DNA of 36,453 bases from an uncultured Alphaproteobacteria bacterium. Its GTDB lineage: Bacteria > Pseudomonadota > Alphaproteobacteria > Puniceispirillales > Puniceispirillaceae. The stretch spans positions 1-36,453 of the forward strand of contig CAJWVJ010000005.1 in the NCBI GenBank assembly GCA_913048595.1. The letters run 5' to 3'. Position numbers and translations under genes: made by a program. The stretch's first letter is position 1, and the number at the start of each line of letters is the position of its first letter. Shown piece after piece: positions 29,250 to 36,453 of the stretch. The notes beneath the pieces were generated by a model that saw only the letters and a list, made by a program, of their open reading frames with translations, was not told the DNA's origin and searched no databases.

Positions 29250-30092
29250 ATGACACATGGCGACACCATCCGGCTGACAGCGCCAGCGAAAGTCAATCTC
29301 AGCCTGAATATCACCGGACGCCGCGATGATGGCTACCACCTTCTTGATTCCATCGTCGTGTTCACCGCCTTTGGCGACCAGATTGACCTGTCGCCAGCTT
29401 CCGGGGATTCGGTCAGGGTCAGCGGCCCGTTCGCCGCAAGCCTGACGGCGGCGGGTGACAACATCTGCCTTCGCGCCCTTTCGGCCTTCCGCGAGGCCGG
29501 CGGCGAGGCCGGTCCGCTCGCCATCCATATCGACAAGCAGATCCCGGTTGGCGCCGGCCTCGGGGGCGGGTCAAGCAATGCCGCCGCCATGCTGCGCCAT
29601 CTGAATGGCGCGTCGGCACATCCACTATCCGAAGAACAGCTTGCCGCGGTGGCGCTGTCACTTGGCGCCGATGTGCCGGTCTGTCTTGCCAGCACCGCCC
29701 AGCGCATGCAGGGCATCGGCGAGATACTGACACCGCTGGAACCGCCACCGCGCGGCCATCTGGTGCTGGCGCGACCAGACGCCATGCTGGCGACGGGCGA
29801 GGTGTTCCGCCTCTGGCAGCAGGCCGTACCCGCGGGCGCGGCATCCGACAGCGGGTCGCGGCCCGACCGGATCATCGCTGCCGGAAACGACCTCGAGGCC
29901 GCCGCCACCACGCTGGTGCCTGCGATCGGCACGGTTCTGGTGTCTCTTCGGGACTGTGAAGGCATAATCGCCGCGCAGATGTCGGGAAGCGGCACAGCCT
30001 GTTTCGGATTGTTCGAAGATGCCGGTGTTGCGGCGACGGCGGCACAGAGGCTTGCGGACAGCGGGTTATGGGCTGTGGCGACAGGCTTCTAG
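29250..30092 (+). CDS. ispE: 4-diphosphocytidyl-2-C-methyl-D-erythritol kinase
   Basis: APAKVNLSLNITGRRDDGYHLLDSIVVF...KQIPVGAGLGGGSSNAAAMLRHLN...MSGSGTACFGLF. Confidence 0.94.
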   Translation: MTHGDTIRLTAPAKVNLSLNITGRRDDGYHLLDSIVVFTAFGDQIDLSPASGDSVRVSGPFAASLTAAGDNICLRALSAFREAGGEAGPLAIHIDKQIPVGAGLGGGSSNAAAMLRHLNGASAHPLSEEQLAAVALSLGADVPVCLASTAQRMQGIGEILTPLEPPPRGHLVLARPDAMLATGEVFRLWQQAVPAGAASDSGSRPDRIIAAGNDLEAAATTLVPAIGTVLVSLRDCEGIIAAQMSGSGTACFGLFEDAGVAATAAQRLADSGLWAVATGF

Positions 30093-30166
30093 AGGCGTCG
30101 GAACACTAGTCAGCAGGTCGGGGACGCCCATGCGGGAACAAATTGAAGCTGGCGGGGCGAACGGAC

Positions 30167-30195
30167 TTGATCACCCCATCTTTGGCCGCTACATT
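30167..30195 (+). promoter_or_regulatory. Candidate sigma70-type promoter for tRNA-Gln
   Basis: TTGATC (30167-30172) - 17 nt - TACATT (30190-30195). Confidence 0.45.
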
Positions 30196-30211
30196 GCGCC
30201 AACTTTGTGAC

Positions 30212-30286
30212 TGGGGCGTAGCCAAGTGGTAAGGCATCGGTTTTTGGTACCGTGTATCGTAGGTTCGAATCCTACCGCCCCAGCCA
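30212..30286 (+). tRNA. tRNA-Gln (anticodon TTG), CCA encoded
   Basis: TGGGGCG...CGCCCCA acceptor stem, anticodon loop TTTTGGT, AGGTTCGAATCCT T arm, GCCA end. Confidence 0.94.
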
Positions 30287-30337
30287 GTCATTCCCGCAGA
30301 TGATGATCATGCCGCCAGCGGCACGGCACCACCCGTA

Positions 30338-31096
30338 TCAGGGAACGGATGACAGCGAATAACCAAGCGCATTCGTCAGGATCAAATTCTTGTTGGTCAG
30401 CCGTTTCACCTTCTGGCGAAGCCGGTAGATATGCGTCTCGACCGTATGGGTGCTCAGCCCGTTCTGGAATCCCCAGACCTCGGCAAGCAGCTCTTCCTTC
30501 GGAACGCAGTTCGGATGCGCCCGATAGAGATATTTCAGGATGGTGGCTTCCTTCTCGGTCAGGATGACCTTGCGGGTCTCGTCGGCCGACCGCAGCAATT
30601 TGTTCGCCGGAATAAAGCTCAGCCCGCCGATGGAGAACCGCGCGGTGTCCGACGCTTTGTGCTGCCAGAGCTGGGATTTTACCCGCGCCAGCAATTCACC
30701 CATGCGCATCGGCTTGGTGACATAGTCGTTGGCACCCGCCTCGAGGCTGGCGATGATGTCCTGTTCGGCATCCTGGCCGGTCAGCATGATGATCGGGCGC
30801 GTGAATCCACGGTCGCGAAGCTTGCGACAGATCTCGATGCCGTTGCCATCGGGAAGGCGGATATCAAGGATCACCAGGTCGGGATTCTTGTCATCCACCT
30901 CGCGGAAGGCTTCGAACAGGTTTTCGGCCTCGGATACATCCTCGAACCCCTCGGCCGCGAACTGTTCCTTCAGCGTGGCGCGAAGAAACGGGTCGTCGTC
31001 GATCACGAGAAGCCGGCCGCGCGGTTCCGCGTCCCATATGGCGGGGTTGTCCAGTCCTTGCATTTTCATCTGCGACTCCATACAAGGGGGCGTCAT
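30338..31096 (-). CDS. OmpR/PhoB-family response regulator (orphan)
   Basis: RLLVIDDDPFLRATLKEQFAAEGF...DLVILDIRLPDGNGIEICR...IIMLTG...GANDYVTKPMRMGELLARV plus wHTH HTVETHIYRLRQKV. ORF start 31516 is unlikely; starts at 31096, 31081 or 31069 are plausible. Confidence 0.88.
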   Translation of the reverse strand: MTPPCMESQMKMQGLDNPAIWDAEPRGRLLVIDDDPFLRATLKEQFAAEGFEDVSEAENLFEAFREVDDKNPDLVILDIRLPDGNGIEICRKLRDRGFTRPIIMLTGQDAEQDIIASLEAGANDYVTKPMRMGELLARVKSQLWQHKASDTARFSIGGLSFIPANKLLRSADETRKVILTEKEATILKYLYRAHPNCVPKEELLAEVWGFQNGLSTHTVETHIYRLRQKVKRLTNKNLILTNALGYSLSSVP

Positions 31097-31179
31097 ACGG
31101 TAATTGCCCTTAAGGTAACCTGAAACAATTTCTTGGACAAAGCCCGAAGCCCGATGCCAGGAATACAGCGACATCCACG

Positions 31180-32307
31180 ATGACCCCTTTGACCACAGAC
31201 CGCACCTATCTGAAGACAGACCGCGCCTGTCAGGAGTTGCGCCGCGGCGGTATCGTGGCATTGCGCCTTGGCAATGGCGCGGCCTGCCTTTTGCAGGCGG
31301 CGGAAATATCCGCCGATGATGACCGCGACAGGCTGCAGCGCCTTTCCGGATCCGGCGCACTGCTGGTGCTGACAAGCTCGCGTCTCGAGGCGCTTGGCCG
31401 GACATTGTCATCGGAATTCTGCGGGGCCAGTCTTCCGGCCCACAATCTTGACCAGACCGGCATCGGGCGTCTTGCCATCGATCCACCGTCGGCGAAATCG
31501 CTTGGCGATTCATCATCCCTCATTGGCGAGCGGCGCGGCTCACTTGCCGACTATGCGACAAGGCTTCTGCGCATTGCCAAGCTTCTGCCGGCTGTGTTGC
31601 TGGCGCGGTTTCCGTCACGGGATGCCGGAAAGCTGCGGCGGCTGTGTGAAGACAACAGCATCATGCTGATTGAGGGCCGTGACATTGACAGCTATATGGC
31701 GGCGGCGGCCCACAGTCTTCGCATCGCCGCCCGCGCCCGCGTGCCCTTGCGGGTCGCGCCCGACGCCGAGGTCGCGGTGTTCCGCGCCGAGCTTGGCGGG
31801 GACGAGCATTTCGCCGTGATTGTCGGCGATCTGGACAAGCTTGACGCGCCGCTTGTGAGGCTACATTCGCAATGTGTGACGGGTGATGTTCTGGGCAGCC
31901 TGAAATGCGATTGCGGCGAGCAGTTGCAAGGGGCGCTTGAAATGATGGCCGAGGCCGGTGGCGGCGTTCTGGTCTATCTGGCGCAGGAAGGCCGCGACAT
32001 CGGGCTGTTGAACAAGATGCGCGCCTATACGCTTCAGGATGGCGGGCTGGATACGATTGACGCCAACCACGCGCTTGGCTTCGAAATGGATGAGCGCTAT
32101 TTCCTGCCGGCCTGCCGTATTCTGGAAGAGCTTGGCGTTACCAGGGTCAGGCTGATTACCAACAACCCTGACAAGATCGCCCAGCTTGAGGCCGGCGGTC
32201 TGATGGTCGCCGAACGGGTGCCGATGGCACCGCCAAGCAACCCGCATAATCAGCATTATATAGAGACCAAGCGGGTCCGCGCCGGCCATATGACCAGCGA
32301 AAGCTAG
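31180..32307 (+). CDS. ribA: GTP cyclohydrolase II with divergent N-terminal extension
   Basis: VRLHSQCVTGDVLGSLKCDCGEQLQGALEMM...YLAQEGRDIGLLNKMRAYTLQDGGLDTIDANHALGF...LITNNPDKIAQLE. Confidence 0.92.
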   Translation: MTPLTTDRTYLKTDRACQELRRGGIVALRLGNGAACLLQAAEISADDDRDRLQRLSGSGALLVLTSSRLEALGRTLSSEFCGASLPAHNLDQTGIGRLAIDPPSAKSLGDSSSLIGERRGSLADYATRLLRIAKLLPAVLLARFPSRDAGKLRRLCEDNSIMLIEGRDIDSYMAAAAHSLRIAARARVPLRVAPDAEVAVFRAELGGDEHFAVIVGDLDKLDAPLVRLHSQCVTGDVLGSLKCDCGEQLQGALEMMAEAGGGVLVYLAQEGRDIGLLNKMRAYTLQDGGLDTIDANHALGFEMDERYFLPACRILEELGVTRVRLITNNPDKIAQLEAGGLMVAERVPMAPPSNPHNQHYIETKRVRAGHMTSES

Positions 32308-32981
32308 GCGTCGCGCGCGCCGAAAATGGCAGAACCCACGCGCACCGACGTCGCGCCAAAGCCGACCGCTTCCTCGTAATCACCGCTCATCCCCATCGAC
32401 AGCCCGGCAAGTGCGTTGCGCCCGGCAATGGTCCTGAGAAGGGCGAAATGCATCGCCGGCTCCTCATCCGCCGGCGGAATACACATCAGCCCGGCGATAT
32501 CCAGCCCACAGTCTTCGCGGCAAAAGGTGATGAAATCATCTGCCTCCCCCGGCATGACGCCTGATTTCTGGGGCTCCTCGCCGGTATTGACCTGCACATA
32601 ACATGGCAGATGGCGGTCCTGACGGATCATTTCCTGCGCCAGGATGCGCGCCAGCCTGGGCCTGTCGACCACCTCGATCACATCGAACAGCGCCACCGCG
32701 TCGGCCGCCTTGTTGGTCTGCAGTGGGCCGATGAGGTGAAGCCTGAGATCATAATGTGACGCGCGGCGTTCGGTCCAGCGTGCCTGCGCTTCCTGCACGC
32801 GGTTTTCCCCGAACAAGCGGTGGCCCGCGGCGAGGGCAGCCTCGATCCGGTCATCCGGCTGGCGCTTGCTGACAGCGACCAGGGCCGGCATCTGCCAGCC
32901 GTCCGAGGGACGCGCCGCGGCGATGCGACTGGCCACGGTCCGGATGTTGTCGGCGATTGTTGCTGAAAGCTCTGTATCCAT
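32304..32981 (-). CDS. YggS/PLPBP-family PLP homeostasis protein
   Basis: LVAVSKRQPDDRIEAALAAGHRLFGENRVQEAQARW...HLIGPLQTNKAADAVALFDVIEVVDRPRLA...VNTGEEPQKSGV...LSMGMSGDYEEAVGFGATSVRVGSAIFG. Stop codons of ribA and this gene overlap tail-to-tail (CTAG). Confidence 0.92.
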   Translation of the reverse strand: MDTELSATIADNIRTVASRIAAARPSDGWQMPALVAVSKRQPDDRIEAALAAGHRLFGENRVQEAQARWTERRASHYDLRLHLIGPLQTNKAADAVALFDVIEVVDRPRLARILAQEMIRQDRHLPCYVQVNTGEEPQKSGVMPGEADDFITFCREDCGLDIAGLMCIPPADEEPAMHFALLRTIAGRNALAGLSMGMSGDYEEAVGFGATSVRVGSAIFGARDA

Positions 32982-33121
32982 TGTCTTTTCTGGGTTGTTT
33001 CCGGCGATGACACCGGTCCTGCCGAGGCTTTGTCCATGTGGCCAAGAGATAGCCACCGGACAGTTCCGGCGCAAGGCCGGCATTCCGCCCCGTTTCATCT
33101 GTTGCAAAATTACAACAGACA

Positions 33122-33150
33122 TTGATAAAGATGCACTAATCACTTCTAAA
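33122..33150 (+). promoter_or_regulatory. Candidate porin promoter
   Basis: TTGATA (33122-33127) - 17 nt - TCTAAA (33145-33150), in an AT-rich leader. Confidence 0.4.
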
Positions 33151-33230
33151 GAAATTGTTAATGAAGAGAATCCTAATAAAGTAACCGCTCGGTCAATGGT
33201 GACCGAGTTTCTCTATAGGGAGAATATAAC

Positions 33231-34214
33231 ATGCGTAAGGTTCTCTTCGCGACTACCGCCCTGGTTGCCCTCGGCGGTGTATCGGCTGCTACCGCTGACA
33301 TCTCGGTCAGCGCCGGCAACGAAATGCAGTACAAGTCCTGGTCGGACAGCACTGCTTCCACCACTGCAAACAACAACAGCGTCACAAACAAGACCAGTTA
33401 CAAGATCTCGGCTTCGACCGTGACTGACAACGGTCTGACCCTGTCATCCTACACCTCGCAGGACGGCACAACCAACGGTTCGTGGAACGACATGGGCTTC
33501 TCGATCGCCGGCGACTTCGGTACGCTTGGTTTCGCGGGCTCGGAAGCTGGTGACAAGTTCGCCACCGCCACCGACGTAACCCCGGACGAGAGCAACACCA
33601 CCAGTACTGGTAACGTTGCTACAACTCTTGGCAGCTTCTTGCCTGCGGACGAAAATGTTGCTGCTGCTGACGTGTCCTACCTGTCGCCTGACATCAACGG
33701 CTTCCAGTTCTCCCTTGGTATGGACCAGGGCGGTACTTCTGATGCCACTATCTATGGCGCACAGTACTCGATGACTTCGGGCGATGCCTCGATCACCGTC
33801 AAGTACGCTGCTTCCAGCGGCTCCAAAACATCCTCTGCCGCCACTGACGTGGAAGCCACTTCGCTTGGTCTGGTTGTGGGTTATGGCGACATGACCGTCA
33901 CCGTTGCTGACAACACCAAGAAGCGTGGCTCGGGAACTGGCTCGAACGGTTCGGTATACGACTACAGCGCACAGTCTGTTGGCGTGACCTATGCCGCATC
34001 TGACGTTCTGACCCTGTCGGCCTACACCGGCTCGACCGAAGACGGCAAAGATGCTGCTCACGAGATCACAGACACTGGTATCGGCCTTGCCTACACCATT
34101 ACGCCTGGCCTGTCCCTCAGCATCACCCATAACGATTGGGACGTGAAGGACGGCACAACGACTGCTAACGAAGACGGCAGCATCACAACAGTTGCTCTGG
34201 ACCTCTCTTTCTAA
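33231..34214 (+). CDS. Outer-membrane porin (alphaproteobacterial type)
   Basis: Signal peptide MRKVLFATTALVALGGVSAATA; amphipathic beta-strand pattern, C-terminal aromatic (LDLSF); AT-rich leader and GGGAGA SD. Confidence 0.85.
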   Translation: MRKVLFATTALVALGGVSAATADISVSAGNEMQYKSWSDSTASTTANNNSVTNKTSYKISASTVTDNGLTLSSYTSQDGTTNGSWNDMGFSIAGDFGTLGFAGSEAGDKFATATDVTPDESNTTSTGNVATTLGSFLPADENVAAADVSYLSPDINGFQFSLGMDQGGTSDATIYGAQYSMTSGDASITVKYAASSGSKTSSAATDVEATSLGLVVGYGDMTVTVADNTKKRGSGTGSNGSVYDYSAQSVGVTYAASDVLTLSAYTGSTEDGKDAAHEITDTGIGLAYTITPGLSLSITHNDWDVKDGTTTANEDGSITTVALDLSF

Positions 34215-34237
34215 TTCAGGTTAGTTAGAGTAATGTT

Positions 34238-34265
34238 GGAGGGCCGGGAGACCGGCCCTCCTTTT
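34238..34265 (+). terminator. Rho-independent terminator after the porin
   Basis: GGAGGGCCGG-GAGA-CCGGCCCTCC followed by TTTT; 10-bp perfect stem. Confidence 0.88.
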
Positions 34266-34280
34266 CATTGGGGCACAAAC

Positions 34281-34784
34281 ATGCGACTCACAGCTCTTGT
34301 CCTGGCCGGCCTTCTCCTTGCCGGCTGTTCCAACTGGCAACCCGCGGCACCGCAGGAAGACGAAGAACCGGTATCCTTCCTCACCGGCAAGCCGGGCGGG
34401 ATCAAGCTCAGCGACCTTGGCGATCTGAACAAGAGCGACAGCGGCGCCCTGCCGGTCAACGCCATCCTGTGGCGCGCGTCTCTCGAGATTACGGGGCTGT
34501 TGCCGATCGCCGATGTCGATACATTTGGCGGCACCATCATCACCGACTGGTATTCGCTTCCCGACAAGCCTGACGAGCGGATCAAGCTGACCGTATTCGT
34601 CGTTGATCGTGAACTGCGCTCGGACGCCATCCGCGTGACCGTCCATGTGCAGACACGCGACGGCACCGACGGCAGTTGGGGCAGCAGCTTCCGGGACGAA
34701 GCTTTCGCCCGCCGGCTTGAGGATCTGATCCTGAACCGCGCCCGCGAAATCCGCGCCGAATCGCTGACCGACATCGCTGAATAG
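34281..34784 (+). CDS. DUF3576 lipoprotein
   Basis: MRLTALVLAGLLLAGCSNW lipobox; ALPVNAILWRASLEITGLLPIADVDTFGGTIITDWYS. Start corrected from 34233. Confidence 0.87.
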   Translation: MRLTALVLAGLLLAGCSNWQPAAPQEDEEPVSFLTGKPGGIKLSDLGDLNKSDSGALPVNAILWRASLEITGLLPIADVDTFGGTIITDWYSLPDKPDERIKLTVFVVDRELRSDAIRVTVHVQTRDGTDGSWGSSFRDEAFARRLEDLILNRAREIRAESLTDIAE

Positions 34785-34833
34785 TTTCTTTTGACACAGG
34801 CGCCGTCCGATCGCGTCGGCCAGGGTGACCGCC

Positions 34834-36453
34834 ATGGATCAGTACAACGCATCCGCCATCGAGGCCAAATGGCAGGATCGGTGGGAAGCTGGCAATTGTT
34901 TCACGGCCAAAAACGGGTCGGACAAGCCGAAATACTATGTGCTGGAGATGTTCCCCTACCCGTCCGGGCGCATCCATATGGGCCATGTCCGCAACTATAC
35001 GCTTGGCGATCTTGTGGCGCGCTATCGGCGTGCCTGCGGTTACAATGTGCTTCATCCGATGGGGTGGGACGCCTTCGGCCTGCCGGCGGAAAACGCGGCC
35101 ATGGAACGCGGTGTTCACCCGGGAAAATGGACCACCGAGAATATTTCCGCGATGCGCGACCAGCTGCGCGGGATGGGCCTGTCCTATGACTGGGACCGCG
35201 AGCTGGCGACCTGCACCCCGGACTATTACCAGCACGAACAGCGGATGTTTCTGAAATTCCTCGAGAAGGGCCTTGCCTATCGCAAGGAGAGCTGGGTCAA
35301 CTGGGACCCTGTCGAAAACACCGTTCTGGCCAATGAGCAGGTTGTCGACGGCCGCGGATGGCGGTCCGGCGCGCCGGTGGAACGCCGCCTGCTATCACAA
35401 TGGTTCCTGAAAATCACCGAATATGCCGATGATCTACTCGAGGCCATCGGGGGGCTGGAGCGCTGGCCCGACCGGGTGCGGCTGATGCAGCAGAACTGGA
35501 TCGGCAAATCGGAAGGCGCCCGTGTCCGCTTCGAACTGAGCGGTGGCGGCATTGGCGGCATTTCCGATTTCGAGGTGTTCACGACGCGTCCTGATACGCT
35601 GTACGGCGCTTCCTTTGTCGCCGTTGCGGCGAACCATCCACTGGCCATCGCAAGCGCCGAGGGGAATGAGGCCGCCACGGTCTTCCTCGCCGAATGTGCC
35701 AAGCTTGGCACCTCCGAAGCCGCTGTCGAGACAGCCGAGAAAAAAGGATTCGACACCGGCCTGACAGCGCAGCATCCGCTGATTGCCGATTGCAAGCTGC
35801 CCGTCTACATCGCCAATTTTGTTCTAATGGAATATGGCACCGGCGCCATTTTCGGATGTCCCGCGCATGACCAGCGCGACCTTGATTTCGCCAACGCCTA
35901 CGGGCTCGGCGTGATCCCGGTGGTGCTTCCCGAGAATGCGGACGCAGCGGAATTTGCAGTCACCGATACCGCCTATACTGGCCCCGGCCGGCTGGTCAAT
36001 TCCGGTCCCTGGAACGGGATGAGCGTCGAGGACGGCAAGCGCGCGGCGATCGATGCGCTGGAGGCCGCGCGGGCTGGCACCGGACAGACAACATATCGTC
36101 TTCGTGACTGGGGTGTCTCGCGGCAACGCTATTGGGGATGCCCGATCCCCGTTATCCATTGCGAGTCCTGCGGGCTTGTGCCGGTTCCGGAAGCCGATCT
36201 GCCTGTCGAGCTTCCCGAAGATATCGATTTCGAAGCCGCCGGCAATCCATTGTCCAACCATCCGACCTGGAAACATGTGGCCTGCCCGAAATGCGGCGGC
36301 GAGGCGACGCGGGAACAGGACACCTTCGACACCTTCTTCGAAAGCTCCTGGTATTTCCTGCGCTTTGCCGACCCGCACCACCCGCAGGGATTCTCCCGCG
36401 AGGCGGCCGCCTACTGGATGCCGGTCGACCAGTATATCGGCGGTGTCGAGCAT
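34834..36453 (+). CDS. leuS: Leucyl-tRNA synthetase, 3'-truncated by the window edge
   Basis: Absent from the ORF track because it is open at the edge. ATG at 34834: [89 protein letters not shown]...; in frame to ...[12 protein letters not shown]. Confidence 0.96.
   Translation, partial: MDQYNASAIEAKWQDRWEAGNCFTAKNGSDKPKYYVLEMFPYPSGRIHMGHVRNYTLGDLVARYRRACGYNVLHPMGWDAFGLPAENAAMERGVHPGKWTTENISAMRDQLRGMGLSYDWDRELATCTPDYYQHEQRMFLKFLEKGLAYRKESWVNWDPVENTVLANEQVVDGRGWRSGAPVERRLLSQWFLKITEYADDLLEAIGGLERWPDRVRLMQQNWIGKSEGARVRFELSGGGIGGISDFEVFTTRPDTLYGASFVAVAANHPLAIASAEGNEAATVFLAECAKLGTSEAAVETAEKKGFDTGLTAQHPLIADCKLPVYIANFVLMEYGTGAIFGCPAHDQRDLDFANAYGLGVIPVVLPENADAAEFAVTDTAYTGPGRLVNSGPWNGMSVEDGKRAAIDALEAARAGTGQTTYRLRDWGVSRQRYWGCPIPVIHCESCGLVPVPEADLPVELPEDIDFEAAGNPLSNHPTWKHVACPKCGGEATREQDTFDTFFESSWYFLRFADPHHPQGFSREAAAYWMPVDQYIGGVEH

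Noticed and set aside
28326-29528. 400-aa antisense ORF over the TPR lipoprotein and ispE
   Set aside because: Spans two well-supported genes on the other strand; composition explained by codon bias.
33212-33223. ctctatagggag resembling a phage T7 promoter core
   Set aside because: Partial match only, lies in the porin SD region, with no phage RNA polymerase context.

Overview
Dense, GC-rich alphaproteobacterial chromosome segment. It looks marine SAR116/Puniceispirillum-like, but that is an inference from gene content only. I support about 30 protein genes, two of them cut by the window edges (a class I aminotransferase at the left, leuS at the right). There are two tRNAs, Gly(GCC) and Gln(TTG). 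Most of the window is core housekeeping plus envelope-sugar metabolism: gmhB, gmhA, galU, phosphohexomutase, ugd, a Gfo/Idh/MocA + DegT pair, glcB, apt, ccrM, rnhB, moaB, Slt, type-4 UDG, ETF-QO, a TPR lipoprotein, ispE, an orphan OmpR-type regulator, ribA, a YggS-family gene, a porin, DUF3576 and leuS. The outstanding feature is at the tRNA-Gly gene. Its 3' 48 bp are exactly duplicated 2,400 bp downstream (7816-7863 and 10216-10263) and bracket a visibly AT-richer segment. That segment encodes one polytopic membrane protein, GT-C glycosyltransferase-like, and no integrase. Just beyond the second repeat lies a decayed tyrosine-recombinase gene with an apparent internal deletion and a missing catalytic domain. 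A diverged 22-bp motif built of two 11-bp-period TGACACA-like repeats occurs near both ends of the segment. The simplest reading is a small integrase-less att-bounded cassette stacked against the remnant of an integrase-bearing element. No CRISPR array, rRNA or intact transposase was seen.
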